NCBI RefSeq assembly: GCF_036625275.1
Contig: NZ_JAZKUD010000010.1
Coordinates: 1 to 64,000 of the forward strand
From: Accumulibacter sp036625275
GTDB lineage: Bacteria; Pseudomonadota; Gammaproteobacteria; Burkholderiales; Rhodocyclaceae
DNA: 64,000 nucleotides
Reading direction: 5' to 3'
The notes under the pieces: generated by a model
The model's input: only the letters and a program-made list of their open reading frames with translations
What the model was told of the DNA's origin: nothing
The model's database searches: none
Made by a program: the position numbers and the translations under genes
Shown: piece by piece, positions 7,805-17,245 of the stretch
Numbering within the stretch: position 1 is the first letter of the stretch
How the letters are laid out: every line of letters begins with the position of its first letter

Positions 7805-9260
7805 TCGCCAGGACAGGCTGCCTCCGCGAAAACCTTCGAGCGAAAACCGCGGTCACGAGGATCAGGGTGCGCCAGTTCGCGATGATTATGCTATCCGTGT
7901 CGATAATCTCTCCAAATGTTACCAGGTTTACGAAAAGCCGCATGACCGTCTAAAGCAGTCGATTTATCCATGGCTGCAAAGACTCCTGGGCAAGCCGACC
8001 AAACAATATCATCGTGAATTCTGGGCTTTGAAGGATGTTGCTTTTGAGGTGAAAAGGGGTGAAACCGTCGGCATTATCGGACGCAATGGCGCAGGCAAGT
8101 CGACTCTACTGCAGCTCGTTTGTGGCACCCTGGCGCCGACGACCGGAACAATCGAAGTCAATGGGCGGGTTGCTGCCTTGCTCGAACTGGGGGCTGGCTT
8201 TAATCCGGAGTTCACCGGTCGTGAAAACGTTTACATGAATGCCTCGATTCTCGGTCTCTCGACAAGGCAAATCGATGCCAGGTTTGAACAGATCGTTGCC
8301 TTTGCGGATATTGGCGAATTTATCGACCAACCGGTCAAGGCCTATTCAAGCGGGATGTACGTGCGCTTGGCGTTCGCGGTGATCGCGCATGTCGACGCGG
8401 ATGTTTTGATTATTGACGAGGCGTTGGCTGTGGGCGATGCATTCTTTACGCAAAAATGTATGCGCTTCATTCGTCAATACCAGGAGAAGGGTGGCACGAT
8501 TCTCTTTGTCAGCCATGACATGGGTGCCGTGATGAATATATGCCAATCTGCGGTGATTTTATTTGGCGGGGGGCAGAAAAAGGCCATTACGGGACCTGCA
8601 GAGACTTTGTGCAAACAGTACCTCAGTCAAGTTTATGATGATCCGACACGCCATCAGGCCGTCGTTGAACAGCGCATGGTGCAGCTCCACTCGCCATCGC
8701 GAGACAATGACCGAGCGCCACGGGTGCTCAAGGGAACAGCTCCGGAAGCCAATATCTATTCCGTGTCAGCCTATCGCGACGATACCGAGGCTTTTGGTGT
8801 TGGTGGCGCAACGATCATCAATGCGGGTTTTTTTGATGAGAATGAAAAGCAACTCGTGATGCTTACAGGCGGGCACCCGGTTTGTTTTGTTGTGAGGGTG
8901 CAGGCAAATCAAAGTATTTCATACCTGGCAGTGGGGCTGATGCTGAAAGACCGACTCGGGCAATATCTTTACACAGAAGGAACCGATCCCACTTTTCGCC
9001 ACCTGCAGCCCAGCCTCTCGGCAAGGGATATGGTCGATGTCAGATTCCGCTTTACCATGCCAATACTGATCCGCGGTCAATATACGATGAACATAGCTGT
9101 CGCCGAAGGTCGGGGCGATGATCATATCCAGCATCACTGGGTTCATGATGCGATGATAATTGAATCGATTTCCGGCCCGGTCGTCCATGGCCTTGGGGGG
9201 TTCCTGAATACAGAGATTGCAATGAATTTTTTCCCGCAGCTGCAGGCGGTTGCACCGTGA
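7794..9260 (+). CDS. wzt: Polysaccharide ABC exporter ATPase with C-terminal glycan-binding domain (Wzt)
   Basis: The ATG at 7794 follows AAGGGG and overlaps wzm by 11 bp. The 488 residues comprise an N-terminal tail of about 55 residues and an ATPase domain: Walker A IGRNGAGKSTLL near residue 100, signature YSSGMYVRLAFAV near 188, Walker B VLIIDEALAVGD near 206. A C-terminal beta-rich domain (about 330-488, FRFTMPILIRGQYTMNIAVAEG) resembles the Wzt carbohydrate-binding module that recognises the non-reducing end of the finished chain. Such a module implies that export is coupled to a terminal modification, possibly by the FkbM methyltransferase encoded next. Confidence 0.92.
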   Translation: MSSDRQDRLPPRKPSSENRGHEDQGAPVRDDYAIRVDNLSKCYQVYEKPHDRLKQSIYPWLQRLLGKPTKQYHREFWALKDVAFEVKRGETVGIIGRNGAGKSTLLQLVCGTLAPTTGTIEVNGRVAALLELGAGFNPEFTGRENVYMNASILGLSTRQIDARFEQIVAFADIGEFIDQPVKAYSSGMYVRLAFAVIAHVDADVLIIDEALAVGDAFFTQKCMRFIRQYQEKGGTILFVSHDMGAVMNICQSAVILFGGGQKKAITGPAETLCKQYLSQVYDDPTRHQAVVEQRMVQLHSPSRDNDRAPRVLKGTAPEANIYSVSAYRDDTEAFGVGGATIINAGFFDENEKQLVMLTGGHPVCFVVRVQANQSISYLAVGLMLKDRLGQYLYTEGTDPTFRHLQPSLSARDMVDVRFRFTMPILIRGQYTMNIAVAEGRGDDHIQHHWVHDAMIIESISGPVVHGLGGFLNTEIAMNFFPQLQAVAP

Positions 9261-10351
9261 GCGTCATCAGCACTGCGTATGGTGACTTCCGGATCATCGA
9301 TGCCGATAGCGTGATCTCACGATCACTGAGTCTGTATGGCGAGTGGGCTCAAAACGAGATTGACATGCTCGTCAATTTCATTCAGACCGGTTTTGTAGTA
9401 GTGGATGCCGGTGCGTTTATCGGGACGCATGCGCGTGCCTTTTCGGCGATGGTTGGAGAGTCCGGAAGGGTCATTGCATTTGAACCTCGCCAGAATATCG
9501 CAGAGGTTCTCGACCAGAATGCCAGGCTGGCCCCGGTCAACAATATCACGGTGATCAGGGGCGCACTCGGAGCGGCAGAAGATCGGCTATCAGTACCAAT
9601 TCTTCATCTTGAGGGAAGTCATAACTTCGGTGCCTCCGCACTGGCTGCCTTGGATGACGACGGAGACGATACCAAAGAAACCGTCACCGTCCGACCCCTG
9701 GATGATTACCGGCTTGATCGCCTCGATTTTCTCAAGATTGATGTGGAAGGGATGGAACTGGCGGTTCTGGAGGGCGGTCGAGAAACCATCAGACGATGTC
9801 AACCAGTCATCTTTGCAGAGTCCAACTCGCTGGCAGCGAGTGCGCCAATCTTCGAGTGGTGTGCACAGGAAGAATATAGAATTTTTGGTGTTTTAAGTTC
9901 GGCATATAATCAAGAAAATTTTGCCGGTAATCAGGTAAACATTTTTGGGTCGTCTCTGGAAGCAGGATTGCTGCTGATTCCCATGACTTCGTATGCGAGG
10001 TTTGAGGACGTTCTGTCGACAAATAATCTCCCGCCGCTAGAAACGGTTGACGATCTGGCCCTGCTGTTGCTCCATAAACCACAATATCTGCTTGATGTTC
10101 TTGCGCATTGTTCAGCTGGAGCGAAACTCTCGCTTACCTATCCATCGCCGCTTGCCGCACTGCTCGTCCAGAACGCCGAGTACGCCAATATCTTGGAACG
10201 TCTGAAAGCGACAGAGCACGCCAAGGATATCGCCGAGCGAATGGCCTATGACCGGCAGGCCGAATTGGAAGCGATTCGAGGTAGCATTTTCTGGCGCGTT
10301 GGCGAAAAGCTTCGTTTGGCTCCTGCGAACAAGGCCAAAGCGGATGGATAG
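9257..10351 (+). CDS. FkbM family methyltransferase
   Basis: The start is GTG, overlapping the wzt stop (GTGA). The 364 residues begin with a class I SAM-dependent fold: VVDAGAFIGTHARAFS is motif I, VIAFEPRQNIAEVL is motif II with the acidic Glu, and FLKIDVEGMELAVLEGG is the hallmark FkbM C-terminal strand. Residues about 225-364 are an extra region ending in a charged helix (LLVQNAEYANILERLKATEH) that may bind a partner. In this position it probably O-methylates a terminal sugar, a known stop signal for ABC-exported O-antigens. That role is inferred. Confidence 0.88.
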   Translation: MSVISTAYGDFRIIDADSVISRSLSLYGEWAQNEIDMLVNFIQTGFVVVDAGAFIGTHARAFSAMVGESGRVIAFEPRQNIAEVLDQNARLAPVNNITVIRGALGAAEDRLSVPILHLEGSHNFGASALAALDDDGDDTKETVTVRPLDDYRLDRLDFLKIDVEGMELAVLEGGRETIRRCQPVIFAESNSLAASAPIFEWCAQEEYRIFGVLSSAYNQENFAGNQVNIFGSSLEAGLLLIPMTSYARFEDVLSTNNLPPLETVDDLALLLLHKPQYLLDVLAHCSAGAKLSLTYPSPLAALLVQNAEYANILERLKATEHAKDIAERMAYDRQAELEAIRGSIFWRVGEKLRLAPANKAKADG

Positions 10352-12005
10352 GGTGCACTTTGGCATTGATTCCCTCGTCTTTCGAGACCAGACGATCTTT
10401 GGCTTCGGTTGGTTGTTCCACGCGCTCGAAGAGGTTGCAACGCTGAGCCTGCGCCTTGTCTCCGCAGATTGTCAGGAGGTGTGCGACATCTCCATCGAGT
10501 ATGGGAAGCCGAGGGCCGATGTGCAGGACTCTTATTCTGCCTCACCCTACTCGCTCAACTCGGGGTTTGTAGTATACGGCGGGTGTGCCAAGAGAATTGA
10601 TCAGATCACTCGACTTTCACTGGTGGGCAGTTTGGCGGGCGGTGATTGCTTTGAAGTGCACGTCTCCTCCTCTTGTCTGACAAACCTGGATGCCCCGAAT
10701 GCATCCTGGAGTCATACCCTGCGTTGGCATCGTACCAAGAGTTTTCTCCGGCGTGGATGGGGTTTGATCAAGCAAGGACAGTTTGCGGTCCTCAGCGATA
10801 AGGCCAGGCGCCATTTGAGAGGAAACCGGAAATTTTCTGAAGTCAGCGTCGATGCCATCGTCCATAGCCTGACACTCGGCGGCCCTGGGAAGAACGTGCT
10901 GGTCATCGATCATGATCTTGGCGGAGGCGCAAATCAATACCGGGATGGGCTGGTGGCGGACAGATTAAGCCAGGGGGCTACGGTTCTGGTCCTGAGTTAT
11001 CAAGTGGCGACCCTTAATCATATGCTTTTGGTATGCGGCCGGCAGCCCGATCGTCGATATTCTATTCCTGGCCTGAGCTTCGTGCGCGACCTGGCGCACA
11101 GGGTGCGATTCGACGAAGTGATCTATAATACTGCGGTATCTTTCGTTAAACCAGAAGAAACTCCAGACCTGATCGTTGCGCTCAAGGCTGAGCAAAATCC
11201 TTTTGTGACCATGCTCCTGCATGACTTTTTTACAGTGTGCCCATCGCATTTCCTGCTCAATCATCAAGGGGTATTCTGCAACCTGCCAGAAGGAAAAAAA
11301 TGTCAGGAGTGCCTAGAAAAAAATCAGCAGGGATTTGCGACGCTTTTTCAGTTGAAGAGTATCGAGCATTGGCGCACCTCCTGGGGCAAGGCTCTGGGTG
11401 TGGCGGATCGAATCATTGCGTTCTCGAATAGCTCACTGCAGTTGTTGTCCCGCGCCTACCCGCAACTGGATCTTTCGCATGCAGAGATATTACCGCACAA
11501 GGTCGCTCCTCTCCGGAGCGAACCGCTGTTGCCCAGTCAGGTGACTGCCCTGCGTATCGGCGTCGTTGGTCATATTGGCTACCATAAGGGGGCAAAAATT
11601 GTACAGGATCTGGCACGAGAAATCGCACGCCGCGATGCCAAGATCCAGATCGTGGTTTTTGGTACTCTTGATGCCAACTGCCCTGAGCGGGTGGTGACGG
11701 TGACCGGTCCCTACAAACAGGCTCAACTCCCGGTATTGATCAGTGACCACGGAGTCAATACCTTCTTGTTTCCTTCCATCTGCCCCGAGACCTTTTCCTA
11801 TGTTGTCCAGGAGTTGATGGAACTTCATTGCCCAGTCGCCTGCTTTGATCTGGGTGCGCCGGCCGAGCGCTTGCGCAACTACTCAAAAGGACTGATATTG
11901 CGGGAGCAGGGCGGAAGCGCGGTGCTCGATGCATTGATCGAGTTCCATCGGAAAACATATTTGCTACCGACTGCCTGTGCGATTTCCGCCGAGGATGCTG
12001 CTTGA
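10344..12005 (+). CDS. Glycosyltransferase, GT4-like, with N-terminal extension
   Basis: The chosen ATG lies in an ATGGATAG overlap with the preceding stop. The 553-residue protein starts with about 170 residues of unrecognised sequence. A GT-B core follows (NVLVIDHDLGGGANQYRDGLV as the acceptor-side Gly-rich loop). The C-terminal half has VADRIIAFSNSSLQLLSRAYP, LRIGVVGHIGYHKGAKIVQDLA, VTVTGPYKQAQLPVLI and FPSICPETFSYVVQELM, the E-x7-E-like donor site of GT4 enzymes. A Cys-rich stretch (FCNLPEGKKCQECL) may bind metal. It belongs to the export operon and is likely cytoplasmic. Confidence 0.82.
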   Translation: MDRVHFGIDSLVFRDQTIFGFGWLFHALEEVATLSLRLVSADCQEVCDISIEYGKPRADVQDSYSASPYSLNSGFVVYGGCAKRIDQITRLSLVGSLAGGDCFEVHVSSSCLTNLDAPNASWSHTLRWHRTKSFLRRGWGLIKQGQFAVLSDKARRHLRGNRKFSEVSVDAIVHSLTLGGPGKNVLVIDHDLGGGANQYRDGLVADRLSQGATVLVLSYQVATLNHMLLVCGRQPDRRYSIPGLSFVRDLAHRVRFDEVIYNTAVSFVKPEETPDLIVALKAEQNPFVTMLLHDFFTVCPSHFLLNHQGVFCNLPEGKKCQECLEKNQQGFATLFQLKSIEHWRTSWGKALGVADRIIAFSNSSLQLLSRAYPQLDLSHAEILPHKVAPLRSEPLLPSQVTALRIGVVGHIGYHKGAKIVQDLAREIARRDAKIQIVVFGTLDANCPERVVTVTGPYKQAQLPVLISDHGVNTFLFPSICPETFSYVVQELMELHCPVACFDLGAPAERLRNYSKGLILREQGGSAVLDALIEFHRKTYLLPTACAISAEDAA

Positions 12006-13156
12006 TGCTTGTTTATACTTCCGTAACTAAAAGCTATATTCCAAAGGCTCGTGTTCTCGCTCGTTCTGTCAAGCGATTTCATCCCAATTGGAGTTTCCAT
12101 CTGGTTTTATCGGATAATCTCCCGAGCAAATTTGATCTGGCAAACGAGCCCTTCGATGGTGTCCTTACCATCGACCAACTCGGCATCCCCGGCTGGAAGT
12201 CCTGGGCTTTTGGACATTCCATCGTGGAATTGTGCACGGCGGTAAAGGGCGTCGCCGGGCTGTTGTTTGCCGCTCGCCCTGGAGTGGACAAGGTGATGTA
12301 CCTTGATCCTGACATCAAGGTATTCAATTCCCTGTCGCCACTTGACGAACTGCTTGATCAGTACGAAGTGTTATTAACCCCGCACCTGTTGGTTGCAGAA
12401 GAGCAAACCCAGGCGATCATGGATAACGAAATATCAGCGTTGAAACACGGGGTCTACAACCTTGGATTTTTCGCTGCGCGTGCCGGCGGGCAAGGCCGTG
12501 AATTCATGGATTGGTGGGCAAAGCGACTGTTGCTATTCTGCATTGATGACATCCCCGGCGGCCTGTTTACCGATCAGCGCTGGTGCGACCTGGCGCCGTG
12601 CTTCTTTGATCGCTTACATACTCTGCGCGATCCTGGTTTCAATGTGGCCACTTGGAACCTGGCGCATCGGCCGATCACCAAGGATGTCCATTGGACATAT
12701 CGTGCCGGAAGTGCGCCACTTCGGTTCTACCACTTTACCGGTTATGATAGCGGCGCTGGCCTGGGTATGCTCATGCGTTATGCTGCAAGTCAGCGGGTGG
12801 CGCATGAGCTTTGGAATGGGTATGCTGCTGATCTGAAGCAGGCCGATAACAGCAATCCGATCTACAAGCACTGGACATATGGAAGCTTCAGTAATGGTGA
12901 GTTGATCCCATTGCAGGCAAGGCGCATTTATCGCAAACGTGGCGATCTGAGAGCCGCCTTCCCTGATCCTTATCTGGTCGAGAAGCATGATTGTTTCCTA
13001 TCCTGGTGGAAAGCCAACGGGCAAACCGCCAGCAGTGAGCTGCCAGCCAAGAGGGGATTTCGGCATCGCATCATCAATCTCTTGCCACCTCGCGTTGCCT
13101 TCATTGCTCGGCAGGCAAAGCAGAAGCTTGCACTTGGGCGTCCGCGTCGGCCTTGA
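12005..13156 (+). CDS. Glycosyltransferase, GT8-like
   Basis: The 383-residue protein opens MLVYTSVTKSYIPKARVLARS. It contains KVMYLDPDIKVF, a DxD metal site in a context typical of GT-A enzymes that use nucleotide sugars. GVYNLGFFAARAG and FTDQRWCDLAPCFF are motifs seen in GT8-like bacterial surface-glycan transferases, and HFTGYDSGAGLG follows. Its ATG overlaps the previous stop by one base. It is the last gene of the plus-strand operon and converges on the next glycosyltransferase 15 bp away. Confidence 0.75.
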   Translation: MLVYTSVTKSYIPKARVLARSVKRFHPNWSFHLVLSDNLPSKFDLANEPFDGVLTIDQLGIPGWKSWAFGHSIVELCTAVKGVAGLLFAARPGVDKVMYLDPDIKVFNSLSPLDELLDQYEVLLTPHLLVAEEQTQAIMDNEISALKHGVYNLGFFAARAGGQGREFMDWWAKRLLLFCIDDIPGGLFTDQRWCDLAPCFFDRLHTLRDPGFNVATWNLAHRPITKDVHWTYRAGSAPLRFYHFTGYDSGAGLGMLMRYAASQRVAHELWNGYAADLKQADNSNPIYKHWTYGSFSNGELIPLQARRIYRKRGDLRAAFPDPYLVEKHDCFLSWWKANGQTASSELPAKRGFRHRIINLLPPRVAFIARQAKQKLALGRPRRP

Positions 13157-13171
13157 CCGGGCGGGATCCAG

Positions 13172-14221
13172 TCAGCCAGGGTCAGCGGTGTTCCGTTTGC
13201 TCGATCGCTGCCACCAGATCGTGGACAAATCGCACGTCTGACTGCCTCGCTTGGTCGGGATAATGCTCTTATCCATCAAGCGCCAGATTTCACGCACCGT
13301 TGTAATCCGGGAGGATTGAATCGAACGCCGTTTCCGCCACATTTTTGGAATACTCTTGAGCGCGTCCCGCTTGGCGCGCAGCATCGTTAGTCCCTGGCCG
13401 CGCCATGAGAACACCATCAGGGCGACCAGATTCATCGCCAGATGCAAGGGCAGGAACGCCCAGAACAGTATCCATGGCATGTTTTTCACGTAGGTCCACA
13501 CCAGATTACGATGCCCGTGATACACGGCAAAATCGCTATGCTGCCCACTGGTCGTACCCGAGCCTACGTGATGGGCCACCGATGTGGATACATAGAGGCA
13601 GCGATACCCTGCCAGTCGTAAACGGAAACCGAGGTCCAGATCCTCGAGGTAGCAAAAAAAGTCCTCATCGAAACCACCTGCCTCGACCAATGCGCTTCGC
13701 CGATACAGCGCTGCCGCCGCACAGGGGGAGAATGCTTCCCGCGTTTGCTCTGAAACCGATGTGACAGGTGCCCCATGCCCTCGCCGCCAGACCAGGCCGC
13801 TGACGTGATAGGCATCACCGGCCCCATCCAATATGGCCGGATCGGCGGCAGCAACCAGCTTGCTACCGAATATTTCAAAAGCCGGATAGTCGCGCGTTGC
13901 CAACAGCAATGCTTCCAGCCAGCACGGCTCGACGAAAGCATCCGGATTGAGCAAGGCGATCCATTCAGACTCGGCTGCCGCCTCTTCGATCGCCAGATTA
14001 TTCCCGCGCGCAAAACCGAGGTTTCGGTCCTGCGCCAGCAAACGTACCGAGGGAAATCTGCGTACGAGGTCGAGCGAACCGTCGGAACTCGCGTTATCCA
14101 CAAGAATGATCTCATGCGGTTCCACCGTCTGGGCCAGCAGCGCCGATAGACAACGGTCAAGGAATCGTTCGCCGTTCCAGTTGACAATGATCACGGTTAC
14201 CTTGGGCCATCTCTCATTCAT
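13172..14221 (-). CDS. Family 2 glycosyltransferase (rhamnosyltransferase-like)
   Basis: The 349-residue protein has GT2 motifs: VTVIIVNWNGERFLDRCL, IILVDNASSDGSLDLV, WIALLNPDAFVEPCW and FFCYLEDLDLGFRLRLAGY. A hydrophobic stretch near residue 250 (WILFWAFLPLHLAMNLVALMVF) is common in this subgroup. The ATG at 14221 is used; a TTG four codons upstream is also possible and neither has a strong ribosome site. It is convergent with the export operon and apparently transcribed alone. Confidence 0.88.
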   Translation of the reverse strand: MNERWPKVTVIIVNWNGERFLDRCLSALLAQTVEPHEIILVDNASSDGSLDLVRRFPSVRLLAQDRNLGFARGNNLAIEEAAAESEWIALLNPDAFVEPCWLEALLLATRDYPAFEIFGSKLVAAADPAILDGAGDAYHVSGLVWRRGHGAPVTSVSEQTREAFSPCAAAALYRRSALVEAGGFDEDFFCYLEDLDLGFRLRLAGYRCLYVSTSVAHHVGSGTTSGQHSDFAVYHGHRNLVWTYVKNMPWILFWAFLPLHLAMNLVALMVFSWRGQGLTMLRAKRDALKSIPKMWRKRRSIQSSRITTVREIWRLMDKSIIPTKRGSQTCDLSTIWWQRSSKRNTADPG

Positions 14222-14334
14222 CTGATCATTCAATGTGATTCTTACGAAGACTCAAAAAAACTCTCCTAGCTTACGCGAATGTCACGCGCGCATGCTGGAA
14301 AAAATGAGATTTCTGGTGCTCGCCGAACCCCGTC

Positions 14335-14393
14335 ATGTGAAAGTCGCATCAGCGACTCACGAATCTTGCCTACCGCTTGCGGGGGAGGGCTCG
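14335..14393 (+). repeat. Copy of a dispersed G/C-rich palindromic repeat
   Basis: It contains GTCGCATCAGCGACTCACGA followed by a degenerate CTTGCGGGGGAGGG block. The same order of short palindrome (GTCGC..GCGAC) and C-rich/G-rich hairpin recurs at 44552, 44673, 25874, 56621 and 57175. It lies in the 330 bases before the VanZ gene, which otherwise hold no gene I can support. Confidence 0.7.
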
Positions 14394-14550
14394 TCGATCG
14401 GGCGCAGGGTCACCTTCCAGTGTGGATTGTTGCATGTCCAGGCAACCCGGAAAGGACGAGAGGCCAGCCGGTTGTGCGGTTGTGCGATCATCGCGCTTTT
14501 TCCAGGTAAGGCGCTAGAATTGTGGATTTGCAACGCTTGGCGGTGACTTG

Positions 14551-15666
14551 ATGGAGCAAACCCCGCAACCGCCACCCTCAGCACCTGCCCGCGCCGACGA
14601 ATCCCATGCGCCGCCGCCCGCACGATTGTTGCGGCTGTCGCGGTATCTGGCGCTGTCCTACCTCGTGTTGATCATCTACGCGAGCCTCTATCCCTTCGCC
14701 AACTGGCGCGATCTCGGCGTCTCGCCGCTGGAGTTCATTGACGCCGCCTGGCCGCGCTACTGGACAATTTTCGACCTGGTGGTCAACGTCGTTGCCTACG
14801 TGCCGCTGGGCTTCCTGGTAGCGCTGGCGCTACGCCGACTGCCCGGTGGACGCTGGACCGCAACCATCGTCGCGCTACTGCTCGGCAGCCTGCTGAGCCT
14901 GGCCATGGAGTTCCTGCAGAACTGGTTGCCTGCACGCGTGTCTTCGAATCTCGATCTCGCTTGCAATACTGCCGGTGCCGCCATCGGTGCAGTGATCGCG
15001 TTCTCCAGTGGCCGGCAAATCTTCCGGCGCATCGGCGAAGTCCAGCAGACCCTGTTGGCGCCGCTGGAGCACCTCGAACTCGGTCTGGTGCTGCTCGGTA
15101 CCTGGCTGTTGACGCAGCTCTCTCCGGAAACGCTGCTGTTCACCACCGGCGACCTGCGCAGCGTGCTCCAACTGACGCCGGCGGTTCCCTACGCGGCGCA
15201 CTCGTTTTTCGTTCTCGAAGCCGGTGTCATCGCCCTTAACACCATCGTCATCGGTCTTTTTGCGCGCACACTGCTGGCCGATCGGGCCGCGCCGCATCTC
15301 GCGCTGTTGGTCTTCTTCGTACTTGCCTTGGCCATCAGGACGTTTGCCGCCGCGGTCCTGGTTGCTCCACAGGAGGCGTTTGCCTGGCTGACGCCGGGTG
15401 CCGAACTCGGGCTGCTGATCGGTGGCGTGCTGCTCTCGCTGCTACTGCTGTTGCCGGCACCCGTTCGTATCGCGTTGGCGGGTGTGGCGCTGATGGCCGG
15501 TAGCGCGCTGGTCAATCTGACGCCGGCCAACCCCTACTCGGAAGCGGCGCTGGCCGCCTGGCGACAAGGACACTTCCTCAACTTCAACGGTCTCACGCGC
15601 TGGGTCGCCAGTTTCTGGCCTTTCGTCGCACTACCCTATCTGACGGTAGTCGGACGCCACTTGTAG
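14551..15666 (+). CDS. VanZ-like family membrane protein
   Basis: The 371-residue protein has a VanZ-like domain in its first half: LVLIIYASLYPFANWRDLGV, then WTIFDLVVNVVAYVPLGFLVAL and SLAMEFLQNWLPARVSSNLDLACNTAGAAIGA, the conserved E-Q...R..S..D...N..G pattern of VanZ. About four more hydrophobic helices follow. The biochemical role is unknown for most relatives; VanZ itself affects teicoplanin resistance. The ATG is preferred over an adjacent TTG. Its stop is 5 bp from the stop of the convergent DnaJ-like gene. Confidence 0.85.
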   Translation: MEQTPQPPPSAPARADESHAPPPARLLRLSRYLALSYLVLIIYASLYPFANWRDLGVSPLEFIDAAWPRYWTIFDLVVNVVAYVPLGFLVALALRRLPGGRWTATIVALLLGSLLSLAMEFLQNWLPARVSSNLDLACNTAGAAIGAVIAFSSGRQIFRRIGEVQQTLLAPLEHLELGLVLLGTWLLTQLSPETLLFTTGDLRSVLQLTPAVPYAAHSFFVLEAGVIALNTIVIGLFARTLLADRAAPHLALLVFFVLALAIRTFAAAVLVAPQEAFAWLTPGAELGLLIGGVLLSLLLLLPAPVRIALAGVALMAGSALVNLTPANPYSEAALAAWRQGHFLNFNGLTRWVASFWPFVALPYLTVVGRHL

Positions 15667-15671
15667 GGCGC

Positions 15672-16700
15672 TCAAGCGTCACCCGATTGGCGGCGAGCAC
15701 GCAACTGGCGTTCCCAGGCAGCGAGTTGGGGCGCTCGTTGCTCGATGTCGGCCGCCAGGTGCATTTCGAGTCGTTCAAGCAGCGCAAGGTCCTCGGGGCC
15801 CACAGCCTGCGGGAAGATGCACTGCAGATGCAGCACCAGATCGCCGACTGCAGCACCTTGCCTGTGTGGAAAACCCAGGCCTGGCAGACGTTGCTCAAGC
15901 GAGCGCTGCGGTAGCAGTTCGAAGCGGGTTGTGCCGCGCAGGGTTGGCACCTCGACATGGCCACCGCCGAGCAGGCGGAAAATACTCACGGGTAGTTGAC
16001 AATGCAGATCATGGCCATCGAGGATGAACAGCGGATGTGTGGCCAGGCTGATTTCGAGGTAGAGATCGCCAGCGATGGTATTGCCGGGAGTCAGTGGCGC
16101 CTGTCGGGCCAGGCGTAGTCGCTCGCCGTCGCGCAGCCCTGGTGGCACGCGCACGGCCAGCGTTCGCCATTCCTGGCGCCAGCCACTGCCCATGCAATCG
16201 CTGCAGTCCGTCTCGCGCAGATAACCGCGCCCGGCACATCCTTCGCACACACTCGTGCCGCCCCCTTTGCGAGCGACCCGACCGCAGCCGTTGCAGCGCG
16301 GACAAGGCAGCGAGTGCTTGTGCTGCAAGCGACCGCTGCCACGGCAGCCCGCACAGCGAATGTGGTGCAGCAGTTCGATGTGTTTCAGGCAACCCGCCGC
16401 CGCTTCTTCGAGCGTCAGCGTCAGGGATTGCGTCAGATCCTCGGCAACCGGAGCGGCGGCGGTCGGGCGGCCCTCCCTGGCCGCTGCCGCCTGCGTCAAC
16501 CGCCATTCGGCCAGGCGTTGCGGGTCGAGCAGCAGTTCGTAGGCAGCCTGGATGCGCAAGAACTCTTTGCCGGCTGCAGACGAGTGGTTACGATCCGGGT
16601 GCCACTGCATGACCAGTCGACGATACGCGCGCTTGACTTCGTCAAGCGATGCATGGCGGTGTACGCCAAGAATGGCGTACGGGTCCTCGCGGATATTCAT
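15672..16700 (-). CDS. DnaJ-like co-chaperone with zinc-finger domain
   Basis: The 342-residue protein has a J domain (residues 5-70, DPYAILGVHRHASLDEVKRA and the HPD tripeptide in WHPDRN). A linker without the usual Gly/Phe-rich stretch follows. A DnaJ-type zinc region has four CxxCxGxG-like repeats (CAGCRGSG, CPRCNGCG, CEGCAGRG, CSDCMGSG), and then there is a C-terminal substrate-binding beta domain (GDLYLEISLATHPLFILDG). It should stimulate a DnaK-type Hsp70. The missing G/F region and degenerate second zinc repeat suggest a specialised paralogue rather than the main DnaJ. Confidence 0.88.
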   Translation of the reverse strand: MNIREDPYAILGVHRHASLDEVKRAYRRLVMQWHPDRNHSSAAGKEFLRIQAAYELLLDPQRLAEWRLTQAAAAREGRPTAAAPVAEDLTQSLTLTLEEAAAGCLKHIELLHHIRCAGCRGSGRLQHKHSLPCPRCNGCGRVARKGGGTSVCEGCAGRGYLRETDCSDCMGSGWRQEWRTLAVRVPPGLRDGERLRLARQAPLTPGNTIAGDLYLEISLATHPLFILDGHDLHCQLPVSIFRLLGGGHVEVPTLRGTTRFELLPQRSLEQRLPGLGFPHRQGAAVGDLVLHLQCIFPQAVGPEDLALLERLEMHLAADIEQRAPQLAAWERQLRARRQSGDA

Positions 16701-16902
16701 GAATGGTCAGAATGGGCACTGGTGAGGCGAACGCGGCGGGGGGTCGCGACCATGGACACCAAGGCTACGGGCATTTTATGCGATATCGGTGCTCGTGGTC
16801 GGCAGATCTGCAGGCTGATGTGTGCTGCCAGCAACGGCGACAGCAGAATCAGGGTTAGAATCGGGCGCCGCAGCCAGCAATTCACCTGAAGGAGCCAGTC
16901 TT

Positions 16903-17211
16903 ATGAGCCATTTCAAGCATCATGTATTTTTCTGCTGCAACCAGCGCGGCGAGGGCGAAACCTGCTGCAACCATGCCGGCGCCACCACCGCTCAGACCTA
17001 CGCCAAGGACCGCATCGGCGAACTGCGCCTCAAGGGCGCCGGCAAGATCCGCATCAACAAGGCTGGCTGCATGGACCGTTGTGACCAGGGACCGGTGCTG
17101 GTCGTCTATCCGGAAGGGGTGTGGTACAGCTACGTTGACTGTGAAGACATCGAGGAGATCATCCAGGAGCATCTGGTACAGGGGCGGGTCGTCGACCGTC
17201 TGCGCATCTGA
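16903..17211 (+). CDS. Thioredoxin-like [2Fe-2S] ferredoxin
   Basis: The 102-residue protein has Cys spacing typical of the Shethna/NuoE-like (2Fe-2S) ferredoxin family: FFCCNQR...ETCCNHAG near the N terminus and INKAGCMDRCDQGPVLVVYPEG in the middle. It is a soluble cytoplasmic electron carrier. The ATG sits 8 bp after AAGGAG, which fixes the start over longer open frames upstream. The hydrolase gene begins 34 bp downstream, so both are probably one transcript. Confidence 0.9.
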   Translation: MSHFKHHVFFCCNQRGEGETCCNHAGATTAQTYAKDRIGELRLKGAGKIRINKAGCMDRCDQGPVLVVYPEGVWYSYVDCEDIEEIIQEHLVQGRVVDRLRI

Positions 17212-17245
17212 ACGGAAGCAGCACGAGATCAGTGAAGGAAAAACG

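Noticed and set aside
15687..15999. Plus-strand open frames over the DnaJ-like gene
   Set aside because: They are mirror frames of a high-GC gene with clear zinc and J-domain motifs on the other strand.
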